From a virus, in IMG/VR virus record IMGVR_UViG_3300047446_000281, positions 1 to 42,156 of that record: a DNA stretch of 42,156 nt; one strand, written 5' to 3'. This document shows positions 1-7,011 of this stretch, piece after piece (position 1 is the stretch's first letter; every line of letters begins with the position of its first letter). The notes under the pieces are model-generated. The model worked only from the letters and a program-made list of their open reading frames with translations. It was not told the DNA's origin and ran no database searches. The translations under genes and the position numbers were made by a program.

Positions 1-933
1 ATGCAGAAAACCATTAACAATGAAATTGTAAGTTTTTTTTGGTGGAATATCAGCTTGGCTCCCTTGGGGAATGAAAAAGATTTATCTGTAGATGAACTTT
101 CGGATTGCATTCATCTGATGTGTGAGCTGATCAAGGCAAAAAAAATTGATTTTTTTTGCCTTGGGGAAGTAGGAGAACGTCTCGTTAATGGCTTGGAAGA
201 AGCTCTCGCAGATACATCTTATCGAGTAGTAACGGGAGTTGTTCAAGAGAAAAAAGTAAAGTTTGACACTTGCACTATATATGATTCGTCTAAATATGAG
301 CTTATTTATTCGGATGTAATAGTGTCTACCCATGTTGAGTCGTGGCAGAAGGTAGCCCAAAAGATTTGTTACAAAAGCATTCCTGGTGGGGATGAACTTT
401 ATTTGTATGTTCTACACTGGCCAAGCAGAATAAGGCATGCGGTTGATTCAGATTATAGAACATCTCTAGGCACAAATTTAAGATCTTCACTGAAAGATGT
501 TTTTGACTCTCGAAGCGAAAAAGCCAATATAATTGTTTTGGGTGATTTTAACGACGAGCCGTACAACAAGTCGATGAGTATCTGGTTAAAGTCTTCTAGA
601 GATAGAGATTATGTTATTAAGCGCCCTGATACGCTCTATAATCCGTTTTGGCAGTTTCTACCTGCAACGAAAAAATATACCTACAGTCAATCTAGCGGTC
701 TCTGCCAGGCTACATATAAATACTCATCTACGACGCAGGTTACGGAAAATTACATATTTGATCAGATGTTGTTTTCGTCTTCATATATGGGTGTTGGGCC
801 GTGGCACCTTAAGGAAGAGTCCGTAAAAATACCTGATGCAACAGATGTTGATTTTGGTAAATATATTATTGAAATCGGATCTGACCACTTGCCGATATAT
901 GCTGAAATAGAAAGAGTATCTACTGATGGATGA
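1..933 (+). CDS. Endonuclease/exonuclease/phosphatase (EEP) family protein
   Basis: A 310-residue protein with the EEP (DNase I-like, Mg2+-dependent phosphodiesterase) motifs in order: Asn16 in WWNIS, the metal-binding Glu56 in CLGEVGE, His139 in VLHWPS, Asp182 and Asn184 in LGDFND, and the C-terminal Ser-Asp-His at about 294-296. All expected catalytic residues are present, so the enzyme is probably active. The substrate (DNA, RNA, phosphoinositide or nucleotide) cannot be read from sequence. No signal peptide is seen, so it should be cytoplasmic. The ATG is the first base of the window, so an upstream start cannot be excluded. Its end overlaps the next gene by 8 bases, suggesting translational coupling. 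The DNA is clearly more AT-rich than the prophage to its right, which suggests separate acquisition. Confidence 0.8.
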   Translation: MQKTINNEIVSFFWWNISLAPLGNEKDLSVDELSDCIHLMCELIKAKKIDFFCLGEVGERLVNGLEEALADTSYRVVTGVVQEKKVKFDTCTIYDSSKYELIYSDVIVSTHVESWQKVAQKICYKSIPGGDELYLYVLHWPSRIRHAVDSDYRTSLGTNLRSSLKDVFDSRSEKANIIVLGDFNDEPYNKSMSIWLKSSRDRDYVIKRPDTLYNPFWQFLPATKKYTYSQSSGLCQATYKYSSTTQVTENYIFDQMLFSSSYMGVGPWHLKEESVKIPDATDVDFGKYIIEIGSDHLPIYAEIERVSTDG

Positions 934-1414
934 ATTTTACAAAGCGTTGATGGCCGGCTCCAATCAGCTTGATGAAGTCCGGAGAACTCGGAAAGCAATA
1001 GATGAGATCATTGAGTCGGTTTCAATGGCAGTGCAGAGGTTTACTAACGGCCAGATTACTCTTTCAAAGATGTATCTGGATCCGGATAGTTATGACGTTA
1101 AAACCTCTCAATTGTTTATAGATCGAGCTTTGAGTAAACGTCGCCTGCAAGAGTCGATGAACATGACAAAAGCATCGGAAGCTCATAATGTTATTGTACT
1201 TAAGCGTCGCGGGTACAAAGCAATGAAAGTACTTGCTCGATGGAAGCAAGATCCCAGCGGATTGCCATGCACCATAAATTGTTTTGGATATGAAATTATT
1301 TGCAGGGAGAGCAGAGATATTTCAACTGCATTTCAACAAATTTTGAAGAATCCGGTTTTTTTCGAGGTTTTACAAGAAATGAATGTTGATATGAATCGTG
1401 GGCCTAGCTTTTGA
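926..1414 (+). CDS. Unknown protein coupled to the EEP nuclease
   Basis: A 162-residue protein I do not recognise. It starts inside the end of the EEP gene (8-base overlap) and shares its AT-rich composition, so the two form one transcription unit ended by a hairpin directly downstream. The N-terminal half is predicted mostly helical and charged (residues 10-45). The middle is rich in Lys and Arg, and the last third has mixed hydrophobic stretches. No signal peptide, membrane helix or metal-binding cluster is visible. It could be a partner or inhibitor of the nuclease, inferred only from the tight gene arrangement. Confidence 0.6.
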   Translation: MDEFYKALMAGSNQLDEVRRTRKAIDEIIESVSMAVQRFTNGQITLSKMYLDPDSYDVKTSQLFIDRALSKRRLQESMNMTKASEAHNVIVLKRRGYKAMKVLARWKQDPSGLPCTINCFGYEIICRESRDISTAFQQILKNPVFFEVLQEMNVDMNRGPSF

Positions 1415-1449
1415 AAAAGGCCTCATGCCAATTTTGGTTTGAGGCTTTC
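1415..1449 (+). terminator. Terminator of the EEP two-gene unit
   Basis: A GCCTCA stem (1420-1425) pairs with TGAGGC (1440-1445) around a loop holding a small nested CCAA/TTGG pairing. It is preceded by an A-run and followed by TTTCT. It sits directly after the stop codon of the 162-residue protein. The integrase gene converges on it from the other side. Confidence 0.6.
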
Positions 1450-1525
1450 TGAGTCTCCACTAGTTTCGTAGACATCCGAAGGCAGTTTTTGGCCGCTTTC
1501 TGCCTGTCGTACAGGTAGCAACGGG

Positions 1526-2590
1526 TCATTTCGTAGGCTTCACAATTTCACCGACTCGGCGATATACCTTCTTGGTCATTTCCTCTGTGGAGTGACCTAG
1601 TAGGCGGCTAGCGTGCGTCAGCTCGATCTCGCTGGCAGCTTTTGGCCTGATATCCTTGAACTGAAACTGACGAATGCTCGTTGCCAGCGCGGGATCACCA
1701 TCAGCTGACGCTTTGATTGCCGACTTCTCCCGTGCGTCGTCCCACCGATTGCGCAACATCTGCTGACTCATTCGAAGCCCGGATGCATTGGTGATCAAGG
1801 TCGAGGTCCGAATACCATTAATGGCTCTGCGTTCCTGCAGGTCGTCGATAAAGCTACTCAGGCCGGATTGGATTCCGGCATCCTCCAGCCGAAGACGTAG
1901 CCGCTTCTCGGTTTTTCCCTGGCCAATCAGCAAAAAGCCATTGTTCAAGTCGGTGGCTGCAATCTTGAGCACATCGGCGGGGCGCTGCCCTGTCAGGTAG
2001 GCCAGGTCCATAGCATCCTTGAGCTCTTGAACGGCCTCTGCGTACACAGCGTTCCACACGGTTTCGCCGGCGTAATAATCCCGCGGTTTTTCCTTGTTGC
2101 GGCGAACGCCAAAGCAAGGGTTGGCTTTGTCAGTAAGGCCCCACTCACGCGCTATGGTAAACGCGTGAGAAAGAAGGGCGATTTCACGGTTTGCCCTCAC
2201 CTTAGCTGTTCTGGCATCGCGGTATTGGGCTACTACCTGAGGCGTGATCGACTCAATGGGGGCATTCTCGAACGCTCTTCTGAGCTGCTTGAGTTCCTTA
2301 CGGTTGTCGGACTGGGTGCGAATCGACTTGCCTGGAATGATTTCCTTTTCGTACCGATCAAATACATAGCTCATCAGATGGTTGGGTTTCGGCGGTGCCT
2401 TGCGCTCGAGTCTTGCCCATTCGACCTTCGCTTGGTCCAGATCGGTGCCCAGCGGAATTTCCTTTCGCTTTCCGTCCGCAGTCCTTCCGTCGTAGTAATA
2501 CGATGTCCAAGTCTTTCCACCCTTGCCCTTTCGAATGCGCCGTATCATCCGTGGCGGCAGATCTCGATTAGCTGTGCTTTTCTGGCGCAT
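1526..2590 (-). CDS. int: Phage tyrosine integrase
   Basis: A 354-residue tyrosine recombinase that should integrate and excise the prophage. An N-terminal SAM-like core-binding region spans about 40-165. The catalytic domain follows with Arg in TGQRPAD, Arg in FKDIRPKA, His in LLGHSTEEM and the nucleophilic Tyr in KKVYRR near the C terminus. The usual His before the second Arg (HxLR) is replaced by Lys (KDIR), a variation seen in some phage integrases. It starts 3 bases after the DUF4224 gene and is the last gene of the leftward operon. The facing edge, 1450-1525, is the natural place for an att site, but I could not match it to a second copy in the window. Confidence 0.93.
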   Translation of the reverse strand: MRQKSTANRDLPPRMIRRIRKGKGGKTWTSYYYDGRTADGKRKEIPLGTDLDQAKVEWARLERKAPPKPNHLMSYVFDRYEKEIIPGKSIRTQSDNRKELKQLRRAFENAPIESITPQVVAQYRDARTAKVRANREIALLSHAFTIAREWGLTDKANPCFGVRRNKEKPRDYYAGETVWNAVYAEAVQELKDAMDLAYLTGQRPADVLKIAATDLNNGFLLIGQGKTEKRLRLRLEDAGIQSGLSSFIDDLQERRAINGIRTSTLITNASGLRMSQQMLRNRWDDAREKSAIKASADGDPALATSIRQFQFKDIRPKAASEIELTHASRLLGHSTEEMTKKVYRRVGEIVKPTK

Positions 2591-2593
2591 TAG

Positions 2594-2830
2594 TCAGCTC
2601 ACATTTGCGAGATCGAGCGACCAGGCTTCAGTCACGACATTGGCATCAGAAGGTTTGACACCTGACAATTTCATTCGGGCATAAACCCGACCTACTATTG
2701 GGCGGCGAGCTCCAGTCAGAACAAACTCCCAGTGGTTGTCGGTCAACCATTGGATTTGCTTGGACGGGATCTGATAGCCGGTGATGGTGGCCAGTTCTTC
2801 ATCTGTCAGAGTTTCGCTTTGGAATTCCAT
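2594..2830 (-). CDS. DUF4224 domain protein
   Basis: A 78-residue protein matching the DUF4224 pattern: an N-terminal LTDEELATITGY followed by KQIQWL and a central basic segment with GRRPIVGR-like residues. DUF4224 proteins are small phage proteins usually found next to tyrosine integrases. A DNA-binding or excisionase-like role is often supposed but not established. The start ATG overlaps the stop of the preceding DUF2786 gene (TAATG), and the integrase follows after 3 bases, so the three are probably co-translated. Confidence 0.75.
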   Translation of the reverse strand: MEFQSETLTDEELATITGYQIPSKQIQWLTDNHWEFVLTGARRPIVGRVYARMKLSGVKPSDANVVTEAWSLDLANVS

Positions 2831-3630
2831 TATCGTGCCTCCGCCGCATAGGTTTTCTCAGCGGCGGGCAGCGATAGGAGTTCGCCACCCGCCGGCGCTA
2901 TGCCAGCGTGTAAATTAACTTCTCTGCCTGCCAACATGCCCGCGATCTGGGCGTCAAGGTCGAGTTCGATGTAGGGAGATTTGCGTGATTTTCCTATGAC
3001 GATATTTGATAGGTATTCAGCTATCAGCGCCTTGTCCTGGCATTGTACTGTCACCAGCTCATGCCCATCAGTTGTTGAGTCCGGGTCGTCATCGCCCTGT
3101 GGAACCAGCGCCAGAAGCTTTCCGTAGACCTGGGCAACCCATGCCAGGGCAAAATGGTCACCTGCTGTTTCTGCGGAATACGAACTGCGGTACTTGCCTG
3201 AACGGACTCCGGCGGCGTATTGCTTGCGCGCCAGTTTTAGCTTGGTGAGCAGGGCTTCGTACGCGTATAGGGCAATGTGCTGAGAGGGTGTGACTCCAAT
3301 GAATGAAGCCCGCTCAACCACTCGATGCTTGGTTTTGCACCAATCTCTAACGCGCAGTGAGGAGCAGTTAAAAACTGCAGCAACAGACGCACTTAGTTGT
3401 TGGTCCCATGCTGGTCGACGCTGCTCACGCGAAAACTGAGACTCGACTTCACCGACGTCGCTGAGCTTAACGTCCATCTCGGTCAAGCGGTATTCGCGCA
3501 TCAGGGCCTGAGCCTGACGAAGGGCAGTAGCCGCTTCGTATTCATTGGCGCTTTGCGATAGGGCCAAACAGTGCTTGATTTTGCGAATAGCACGTTCAAG
3601 TTTCTTATCGTCATTGCGATCGCTAGTCAT
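2830..3630 (-). CDS. DUF2786 domain protein
   Basis: A 266-residue protein. Residues about 8-50 (LERAIRKIKHCLALSQSANEY-like, then EAATALRQAQALMREYRLTE) fit DUF2786, a small helical domain common in phage and phage-related proteins. The remainder, with a long basic stretch near 110-140 (KLARKQYAAG) and a C-terminal half of unknown fold, is what such proteins usually carry (DUF7168-like). The function is unknown. The ATG at 3630 is chosen because it gives an ATGA overlap with the gene upstream. A longer start at 3675 would cut deep into that gene. Confidence 0.7.
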   Translation of the reverse strand: MTSDRNDDKKLERAIRKIKHCLALSQSANEYEAATALRQAQALMREYRLTEMDVKLSDVGEVESQFSREQRRPAWDQQLSASVAAVFNCSSLRVRDWCKTKHRVVERASFIGVTPSQHIALYAYEALLTKLKLARKQYAAGVRSGKYRSSYSAETAGDHFALAWVAQVYGKLLALVPQGDDDPDSTTDGHELVTVQCQDKALIAEYLSNIVIGKSRKSPYIELDLDAQIAGMLAGREVNLHAGIAPAGGELLSLPAAEKTYAAEAR

Positions 3631-3977
3631 GCTGCATTCTCCGCACTGAGTGGTGCAGGGTAGGCCGCTAACCACATCTTCGCGGCTAAGGCGGTCAGCT
3701 GTCGGCGCTGCTTGTTCACCCTGGCGACCATGATTTCTGTCCTGGGGAATGCTTGCCAGGTGTCCACGGCGAGTCCCGGTGACGTGGTGATCTTCATCAT
3801 CAGTTCGTGGTTGTTGATGGTGCAGGCACGCGAAGCGGCATGCTGCTCGCGGGCCATGTTGACACCACGATCAAAGCCGCGCGCAAAGGCTTTCTTGCTC
3901 GCGTTGATCAGGAAGAAAGCGGTCGCAATCCAGCCGGACAACAGGCCGATTGCAATAATGGAGGTCTCGATTTGCAT
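3627..3977 (-). CDS. Small protein with an N-terminal membrane helix
   Basis: A 116-residue protein with one hydrophobic segment at about 8-25 (IGLLSGWIATAFFLI core) followed by a basic cytoplasmic-type region, so it is probably an inner-membrane protein with one N-terminal anchor. The family is not recognised. A GAGG ribosome-binding site lies 9 bases before the ATG. Its stop overlaps the start of the DUF2786 gene (ATGA). A GC-rich hairpin separates it from the PrtN-family gene upstream. Confidence 0.55.
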   Translation of the reverse strand: MQIETSIIAIGLLSGWIATAFFLINASKKAFARGFDRGVNMAREQHAASRACTINNHELMMKITTSPGLAVDTWQAFPRTEIMVARVNKQRRQLTALAAKMWLAAYPAPLSAENAA

Positions 3978-3998
3978 GTGCTGTATACCTCGTTAGAG

Positions 3999-4037
3999 CC
4001 CGCCGCCGGACAGTTTTGGTGAGAGGACGGCGGCGGG
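3999..4037 (-). other. Strong GC-rich hairpin in the leftward operon
   Basis: A perfect 10-bp inverted repeat, CCCGCCGCCG at 3999-4008 and CGGCGGCGGG at 4028-4037, with a 19-base loop. It lies in the only sizeable gap (3978-4077) of the leftward operon, just upstream of the membrane-protein ribosome-binding site. No T-run follows on the minus strand, so it is not a standard intrinsic terminator. An mRNA processing, stability or attenuation role is possible. Confidence 0.5.
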
Positions 4038-4077
4038 GTGTTGTCAGGCCCTTGGTCGGCAGGGGCTACCGTTTGAA

Positions 4078-4320
4078 TCAGGCTGTTTGCGTCGTCGCCT
4101 GGGCGTCGAGGTAGACGGCCAAGTTGTGCAGGTAAACGACTGGAGTTGCGCGGACGGAATGGTGCAGGTAGTTGACCACCAGCGCGATCCGGCCGGCCTT
4201 GATTTCGCTCATCATGTAGCGGTCGGTGTGGATGTGCGTGAAGTACTGTTCACGCACGGCGGTCAAGGTTGGGCACGGCGTAGGGAACTGGCGCCGGAGT
4301 TGTTCCAGGGTGGTCGTCAC
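4078..4320 (-). CDS. prtN: Pyocin activator PrtN family protein
   Basis: An 80-residue protein resembling PrtN, the transcription activator of pyocin genes in Pseudomonas aeruginosa. The recognisable parts are TLTAVREQYFTHI near the start, a central MMSEIKAGRIALVVNYL segment, and the C-terminal VVYLHNLAVYLDAQ. These parallel the PrtN pattern (Q.C..YF.H......K..aGEI.LP......VhL.DLAaYLDaq). The GTG start at 4320 is chosen because it overlaps the upstream stop (GTGA) and removes an Arg-rich out-of-character extension. Here it is the fifth gene of the prophage leftward operon, so it would be silenced by the CI-type repressor and expressed on induction. Its targets could be phage late genes or host pyocins. 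Confidence 0.75.
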   Translation of the reverse strand: MTTTLEQLRRQFPTPCPTLTAVREQYFTHIHTDRYMMSEIKAGRIALVVNYLHHSVRATPVVYLHNLAVYLDAQATTQTA

Positions 4321-4694
4321 GCGGATTCCTCCCCATGCCCCTCCTTTTGGAGCGACAGCTTGAGGCGGATTAATTCGGCGAGACCTTCTTTGCTTTTGCC
4401 CTTGGCTGCTGCCAGGACGTTGCCCTTGGCGTCTGCGACGACGGCGCCGTATGGGTATTCCGGGCACTTCACCGAAGTCACGTAGGTGATCTGACCTTCC
4501 CCAATAACTGCGTCAACGCAGCGGAACACTTCGGCCAACCCGACCGACACGTAGGGCAGTGACTCCAGCAGTGCGACGGCTTCGGGCGAGGCGCCAATCA
4601 GCGTAGCGCGGCTGATCATCGTTGGGTGGTTGAGGCGCATAGGCACCAGTTTCAGGGCGCCTACAGCGGAGTTGATGGCGTTCGGCGTCTTCAT
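4317..4694 (-). CDS. Unknown phage protein
   Basis: A 125-residue protein I do not recognise. It starts MKTPNAINSAV, has a hydrophobic SPEAVALLESLPYVSVGLAEVFRCVDAV stretch that is not long enough for a convincing membrane helix, and ends in a charged Lys/Glu-rich tail. The ATG at 4694 makes an ATGA overlap with the stop of the gene upstream, and its own stop overlaps the PrtN-family GTG start. This supports the chosen ends and co-translation. Confidence 0.55.
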   Translation of the reverse strand: MKTPNAINSAVGALKLVPMRLNHPTMISRATLIGASPEAVALLESLPYVSVGLAEVFRCVDAVIGEGQITYVTSVKCPEYPYGAVVADAKGNVLAAAKGKSKEGLAELIRLKLSLQKEGHGEESA

Positions 4695-4966
4695 GCTGAA
4701 GCGTCCTTCTTGGTGATGGTGATGTCCAGTTTCTGAGCGATCCACTCAACACCCGCTTCCTTGAACAGCACCACGGAGTAGTGGGTGTATTTACGGAGTG
4801 TTGGATTCCAGCGGCTGCGTGGATCGGAGAACAAGTGGCCACGCTCGCGGTGTGCGCTGGCCAGATCGCCCGATGAAGTCAGCACGCCTAGCTCCCGCAA
4901 CCTAGTGCGGAAGGCGCGGGGCTTGAGCCCGAGCAAAGCTGCGGTTTGATCCAGGGTGCGGTTCAT
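4691..4966 (-). CDS. KilAC-like antirepressor-type DNA-binding protein
   Basis: A 91-residue protein whose N-terminal half (LDQTAALLGLKPRAFRTRLRE, then LGVL) reads as a helix-turn-helix. It is followed by a Ser/Arg-rich turn, SRWNPTLRKYTHYSVV, and a C-terminal helix with KLDITITKK. This is the layout of the KilAC domain found at the C terminus of phage antirepressors. Here the domain stands alone, without the Bro-N or KilA-N half. A regulatory role is therefore inferred. It sits between the dNMP-kinase-like gene (11-base gap) and the 125-residue protein (ATGA overlap). Confidence 0.5.
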   Translation of the reverse strand: MNRTLDQTAALLGLKPRAFRTRLRELGVLTSSGDLASAHRERGHLFSDPRSRWNPTLRKYTHYSVVLFKEAGVEWIAQKLDITITKKDASA

Positions 4967-4977
4967 GGTTGTGGGCC

Positions 4978-5559
4978 TCAGGCTGAGAGCTGATCAGCGC
5001 GTTGGAGGCGCTCGCGAATCATGACGAACTCTTCGTCCAGCGAGCGCAGAAACTCATCAACTGTGCCGTCGTTGCGCAGGATCAGATCGTCCTGGCGAAC
5101 GGCTACACCGGCCTCGCTGATGTGTGGGGTCACCGCTTGCGCGTCGTTGCGGCCGATGTGGATGACTGTGCCGCCCCGGCGTCGAATTAGGTGCGCCTCG
5201 TTTTCGAAGCGCACGTCACTGACGACGAAACCGATTACAGCGCCCAGCGCCTTCGTCATGTAGTCGAGGTTTTGTTCGGCGAGCTTCACCCATACATCTG
5301 GGTGCACGGTGTCGCGCGCCCACTCAGTGCCCATCGACTGCATCAGTTGACGCGGCGAGCGGTCCAGCCAAGCCAGTGTTAGCTCCTTGCGTTCGCCTTC
5401 AAAGTCTGTTGGCTCGAGGTTGAAGATCGCCATCAGGCCATCACGAAGCGGATCGGCGAATGCGTAATGCTCCAGCAGGTAAGTGCCGACCAGGTGTTCG
5501 GCGGCGGTCGACTTGCCAGATCGGGCGCGTCCAGTGAGGCCAATCAGAATAGGCTTCAT
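4978..5559 (-). CDS. Deoxynucleoside monophosphate kinase-like P-loop protein
   Basis: A 193-residue protein with a clear Walker A loop at residues 10-17 (GRARSGKS) and the phage dNMP kinase features that follow: YAFADPLRDGL, RSPRQLMQSMGTEWAR with the substrate-site Gln/Met/Gly-Thr, and a later SDVRFENEAHLIRRRGG segment with VIHIGR. Such enzymes phosphorylate deoxynucleoside monophosphates and raise precursor supply during replication. It overlaps the upstream 66-residue gene by 4 bases (ATGA). It could also be annotated simply as an AAA/adenylate-kinase-like ATPase. Confidence 0.75.
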   Translation of the reverse strand: MKPILIGLTGRARSGKSTAAEHLVGTYLLEHYAFADPLRDGLMAIFNLEPTDFEGERKELTLAWLDRSPRQLMQSMGTEWARDTVHPDVWVKLAEQNLDYMTKALGAVIGFVVSDVRFENEAHLIRRRGGTVIHIGRNDAQAVTPHISEAGVAVRQDDLILRNDGTVDEFLRSLDEEFVMIRERLQRADQLSA

Positions 5560-5756
5560 GCTGCGTCTCCTCTCAATTGACGCTGTTCATCGTTGGCAAC
5601 CGCTGCAAGGGCGGGTGCGATGGTGGCACGACCCAGATTGACGATGACCCAAAGGCAGGTGCTGCGCTGGATGCGCTTCACGGCGGCGAGGCGGGTTGCC
5701 GCCGCCGGGTGAAGGTAGACCGGGCAGCGAGTGTTGCTGTGCTGTGTCGTTTGCAT
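5556..5756 (-). CDS. First small gene of the leftward operon, unknown function
   Basis: A 66-residue basic protein (starts MQTTQHSNTRCPVYL) that I do not recognise. The ATG at 5756 lies about 35 bases downstream of the -10 of the leftward promoter; a longer reading from 5954 would run through the promoter, the repressor terminator and the end of the repressor gene, and is rejected. Its stop overlaps the start of the kinase-like gene. There is a hydrophobic patch around residues 33-52 (TCLWVIVNLGRATIAPALAAV) but with an Arg in the middle. Confidence 0.5.
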   Translation of the reverse strand: MQTTQHSNTRCPVYLHPAAATRLAAVKRIQRSTCLWVIVNLGRATIAPALAAVANDEQRQLRGDAA

Positions 5757-5790
5757 GGTGAATGCTCTTTGATGAGAGATTACGCTGCAA

Positions 5791-5819
5791 ACGATACAAA
5801 CACGTATTGTTCCAGTCAA
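5791..5819 (-). promoter_or_regulatory. Leftward early promoter PL with repressor operator
   Basis: On the minus strand a -35 TTGACT (5819-5814) and -10 TATCGT (5796-5791) are separated by 17 bases. An 18-bp near-perfect inverted repeat, CAATAC-GTGTTT-GTATCG (5809-5792), covers the spacer and nearly all of the -10. It matches the operator in PR at 11 of 12 half-site positions and lies in exactly the same place relative to the promoter boxes. Binding there would block the leftward operon. Confidence 0.75.
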
Positions 5820-5847
5820 TGCGTTTACGAATTGATTTTTGTGTGCG

Positions 5848-5875
5848 CAAAAAAAGACCCGCTGAATACGGGTCT
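5848..5875 (-). terminator. Terminator of the CI-type repressor gene
   Basis: AGACCCG (5855-5861) pairs with CGGGTCT (5869-5875) around a 7-base loop. On the minus strand it is followed by a run of 7 Ts (complement of 5848-5854). It lies 18 bases past the repressor stop codon and just upstream of PL, so it keeps repressor transcription from feeding into the leftward operon. Confidence 0.85.
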
Positions 5876-5892
5876 GTTTGAGTCCGGGTAGC

Positions 5893-6573
5893 TTAGAAAA
5901 TTTCCAGTTTGGAGAAGACGACGCCGCAAATGATGGCGTCGGGGCCGAGCTCAATGATTGGTTCGGGCCATGCCGGGTTTAACGGCTTCAGAAAGCGTCT
6001 ACTGCCTTCCATTACTAATTGTTTAAAAGTGGCCTCTTGGCTCTCCACGAGCTTTGCGATAACTAGTGAACCGTTTTCAGCGTCCTTAGATGGATCCACG
6101 AAAATGATGTCATCGTCACGGAAAGAGCGACGTTCGTGCTGGTTAAACATAGACAGTCCTCGCACGCGTAAGGCGTAACTGTGACTACTATGGGATGCGG
6201 CGCAGGGCAGCCATATCTCCGCGTCGTTTAGAGTGTTGGTGCTTTCATCCTCACACCACGCCCCAGCTTGGACCCAGGAGATTAGCGGGACATATCCCTT
6301 GACTGCTGGTCCTGGTTCAACACCGAGCTCGGCAGTTGCGGTCGATCTGAATTGATCCGAATCAGGCCCTCTTGGGTCTTCTCCCTTCCAAAGCCAGTTA
6401 CTGGTTACCTTTAACGCTTTTGCAATTTTCTCAACATTTTGATGGCGGGGACTCGCGACAGCATTTGTGACGATCCTATGTATCGTCGGCTGAGGTACTC
6501 CGGAGCGTCGGCCTAGCTCGCCCTCTGACAAGTTCATTTCTTGCATGCGTTGAGCAATGCGATCGCCAATCAC
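5893..6573 (-). CDS. CI-type prophage repressor, LexA-fold autoprotease
   Basis: A 226-residue lysogeny repressor. An N-terminal helix-turn-helix (residues about 1-65, with LGRRSGVPQPTIHRIV as the recognition region) is followed by a linker and a C-terminal S24 peptidase domain. The self-cleavage site is Ala103-Gly104 (WVQAGAW), the nucleophile is Ser141 (RGLSMFN), and the general base is Lys184 (ATFKQL). It should dimerise on the CAATAC-N6-GTATTG operators at PL and PR and be inactivated by RecA-stimulated self-cleavage after DNA damage. It is transcribed leftward, divergent from the cro-like gene, and ends in its own terminator. Confidence 0.93.
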   Translation of the reverse strand: MIGDRIAQRMQEMNLSEGELGRRSGVPQPTIHRIVTNAVASPRHQNVEKIAKALKVTSNWLWKGEDPRGPDSDQFRSTATAELGVEPGPAVKGYVPLISWVQAGAWCEDESTNTLNDAEIWLPCAASHSSHSYALRVRGLSMFNQHERRSFRDDDIIFVDPSKDAENGSLVIAKLVESQEATFKQLVMEGSRRFLKPLNPAWPEPIIELGPDAIICGVVFSKLEIF

Positions 6574-6596
6574 TTTTTTAGCCTTGATTCATAAAC

Positions 6597-6640
6597 GTAT
6601 CGACGATTGTATTGAATCACTCAATACGTTTGTGTATTGT
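6597..6640 (+). promoter_or_regulatory. Rightward early promoter PR with repressor operators
   Basis: A -35 TTGAAT (6612-6617) and -10 TATTGT (6635-6640) are 17 bases apart. A perfect 18-bp palindrome CAATACGTTTGTGTATTG occupies 6622-6639, covering spacer and -10. Extra half-sites lie upstream: GTATTG at 6609-6614 and GTATCG at 6597-6602, so half-sites recur every 12-13 bases across the divergent region. The upstream ones could control the repressor's own promoter. Confidence 0.75.
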
Positions 6641-6673
6641 GATGATCAATGCGAAAGCGCATCGGTGAGTCAT

Positions 6674-6871
6674 ATGACTATTCAACAAATGCTCGCGGAA
6701 TTACTGAGCACTGGGCTGTCCCAACGTGTCATCGCTGAGCGAGTGGGCACGACACAGCCAACTATCAATCGGGCAGCCAAGGGGGCGGATGTTCGGTATG
6801 TAACTGGGAAGGCTATTGAGTGCCTTTATTCCCAGGAAAAAGAAGCTGCCGGCATTAAATCGGCGGCTTGA
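6674..6871 (+). CDS. Cro-like regulator
   Basis: A 65-residue helix-turn-helix protein: MTIQQMLAELL, then GLSQRVIAERVGTTQPTINR as the DNA-binding unit. It is the first gene of the rightward operon, divergent from the repressor, which is the place of Cro in lambdoid phages. By analogy it should bind the same operators and favour the lytic pathway. The ATG at 6674 is preceded by GGTGAG; a GTG three codons earlier is an alternative. A longer reading from 6557 would start inside the repressor gene and upstream of the promoter. Confidence 0.8.
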   Translation: MTIQQMLAELLSTGLSQRVIAERVGTTQPTINRAAKGADVRYVTGKAIECLYSQEKEAAGIKSAA

Positions 6872-7011
6872 ATGGGTGCCGGAGCTGGGGCCTCTCACCA
6901 AAGATCCCCCAGCCCGGCTACGACGATACACAGCACATGCACATCGGTCGTGGTTGTAGGATAGGGCGTGCCTGATTCTATGGCTAGACCGTAAACGGGG
7001 AATTTACGGTT

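Noticed and set aside
2027-2593. 188-codon plus-strand reading across the integrase
   Set aside because: It is antisense to a well-supported integrase and has no recognisable features.
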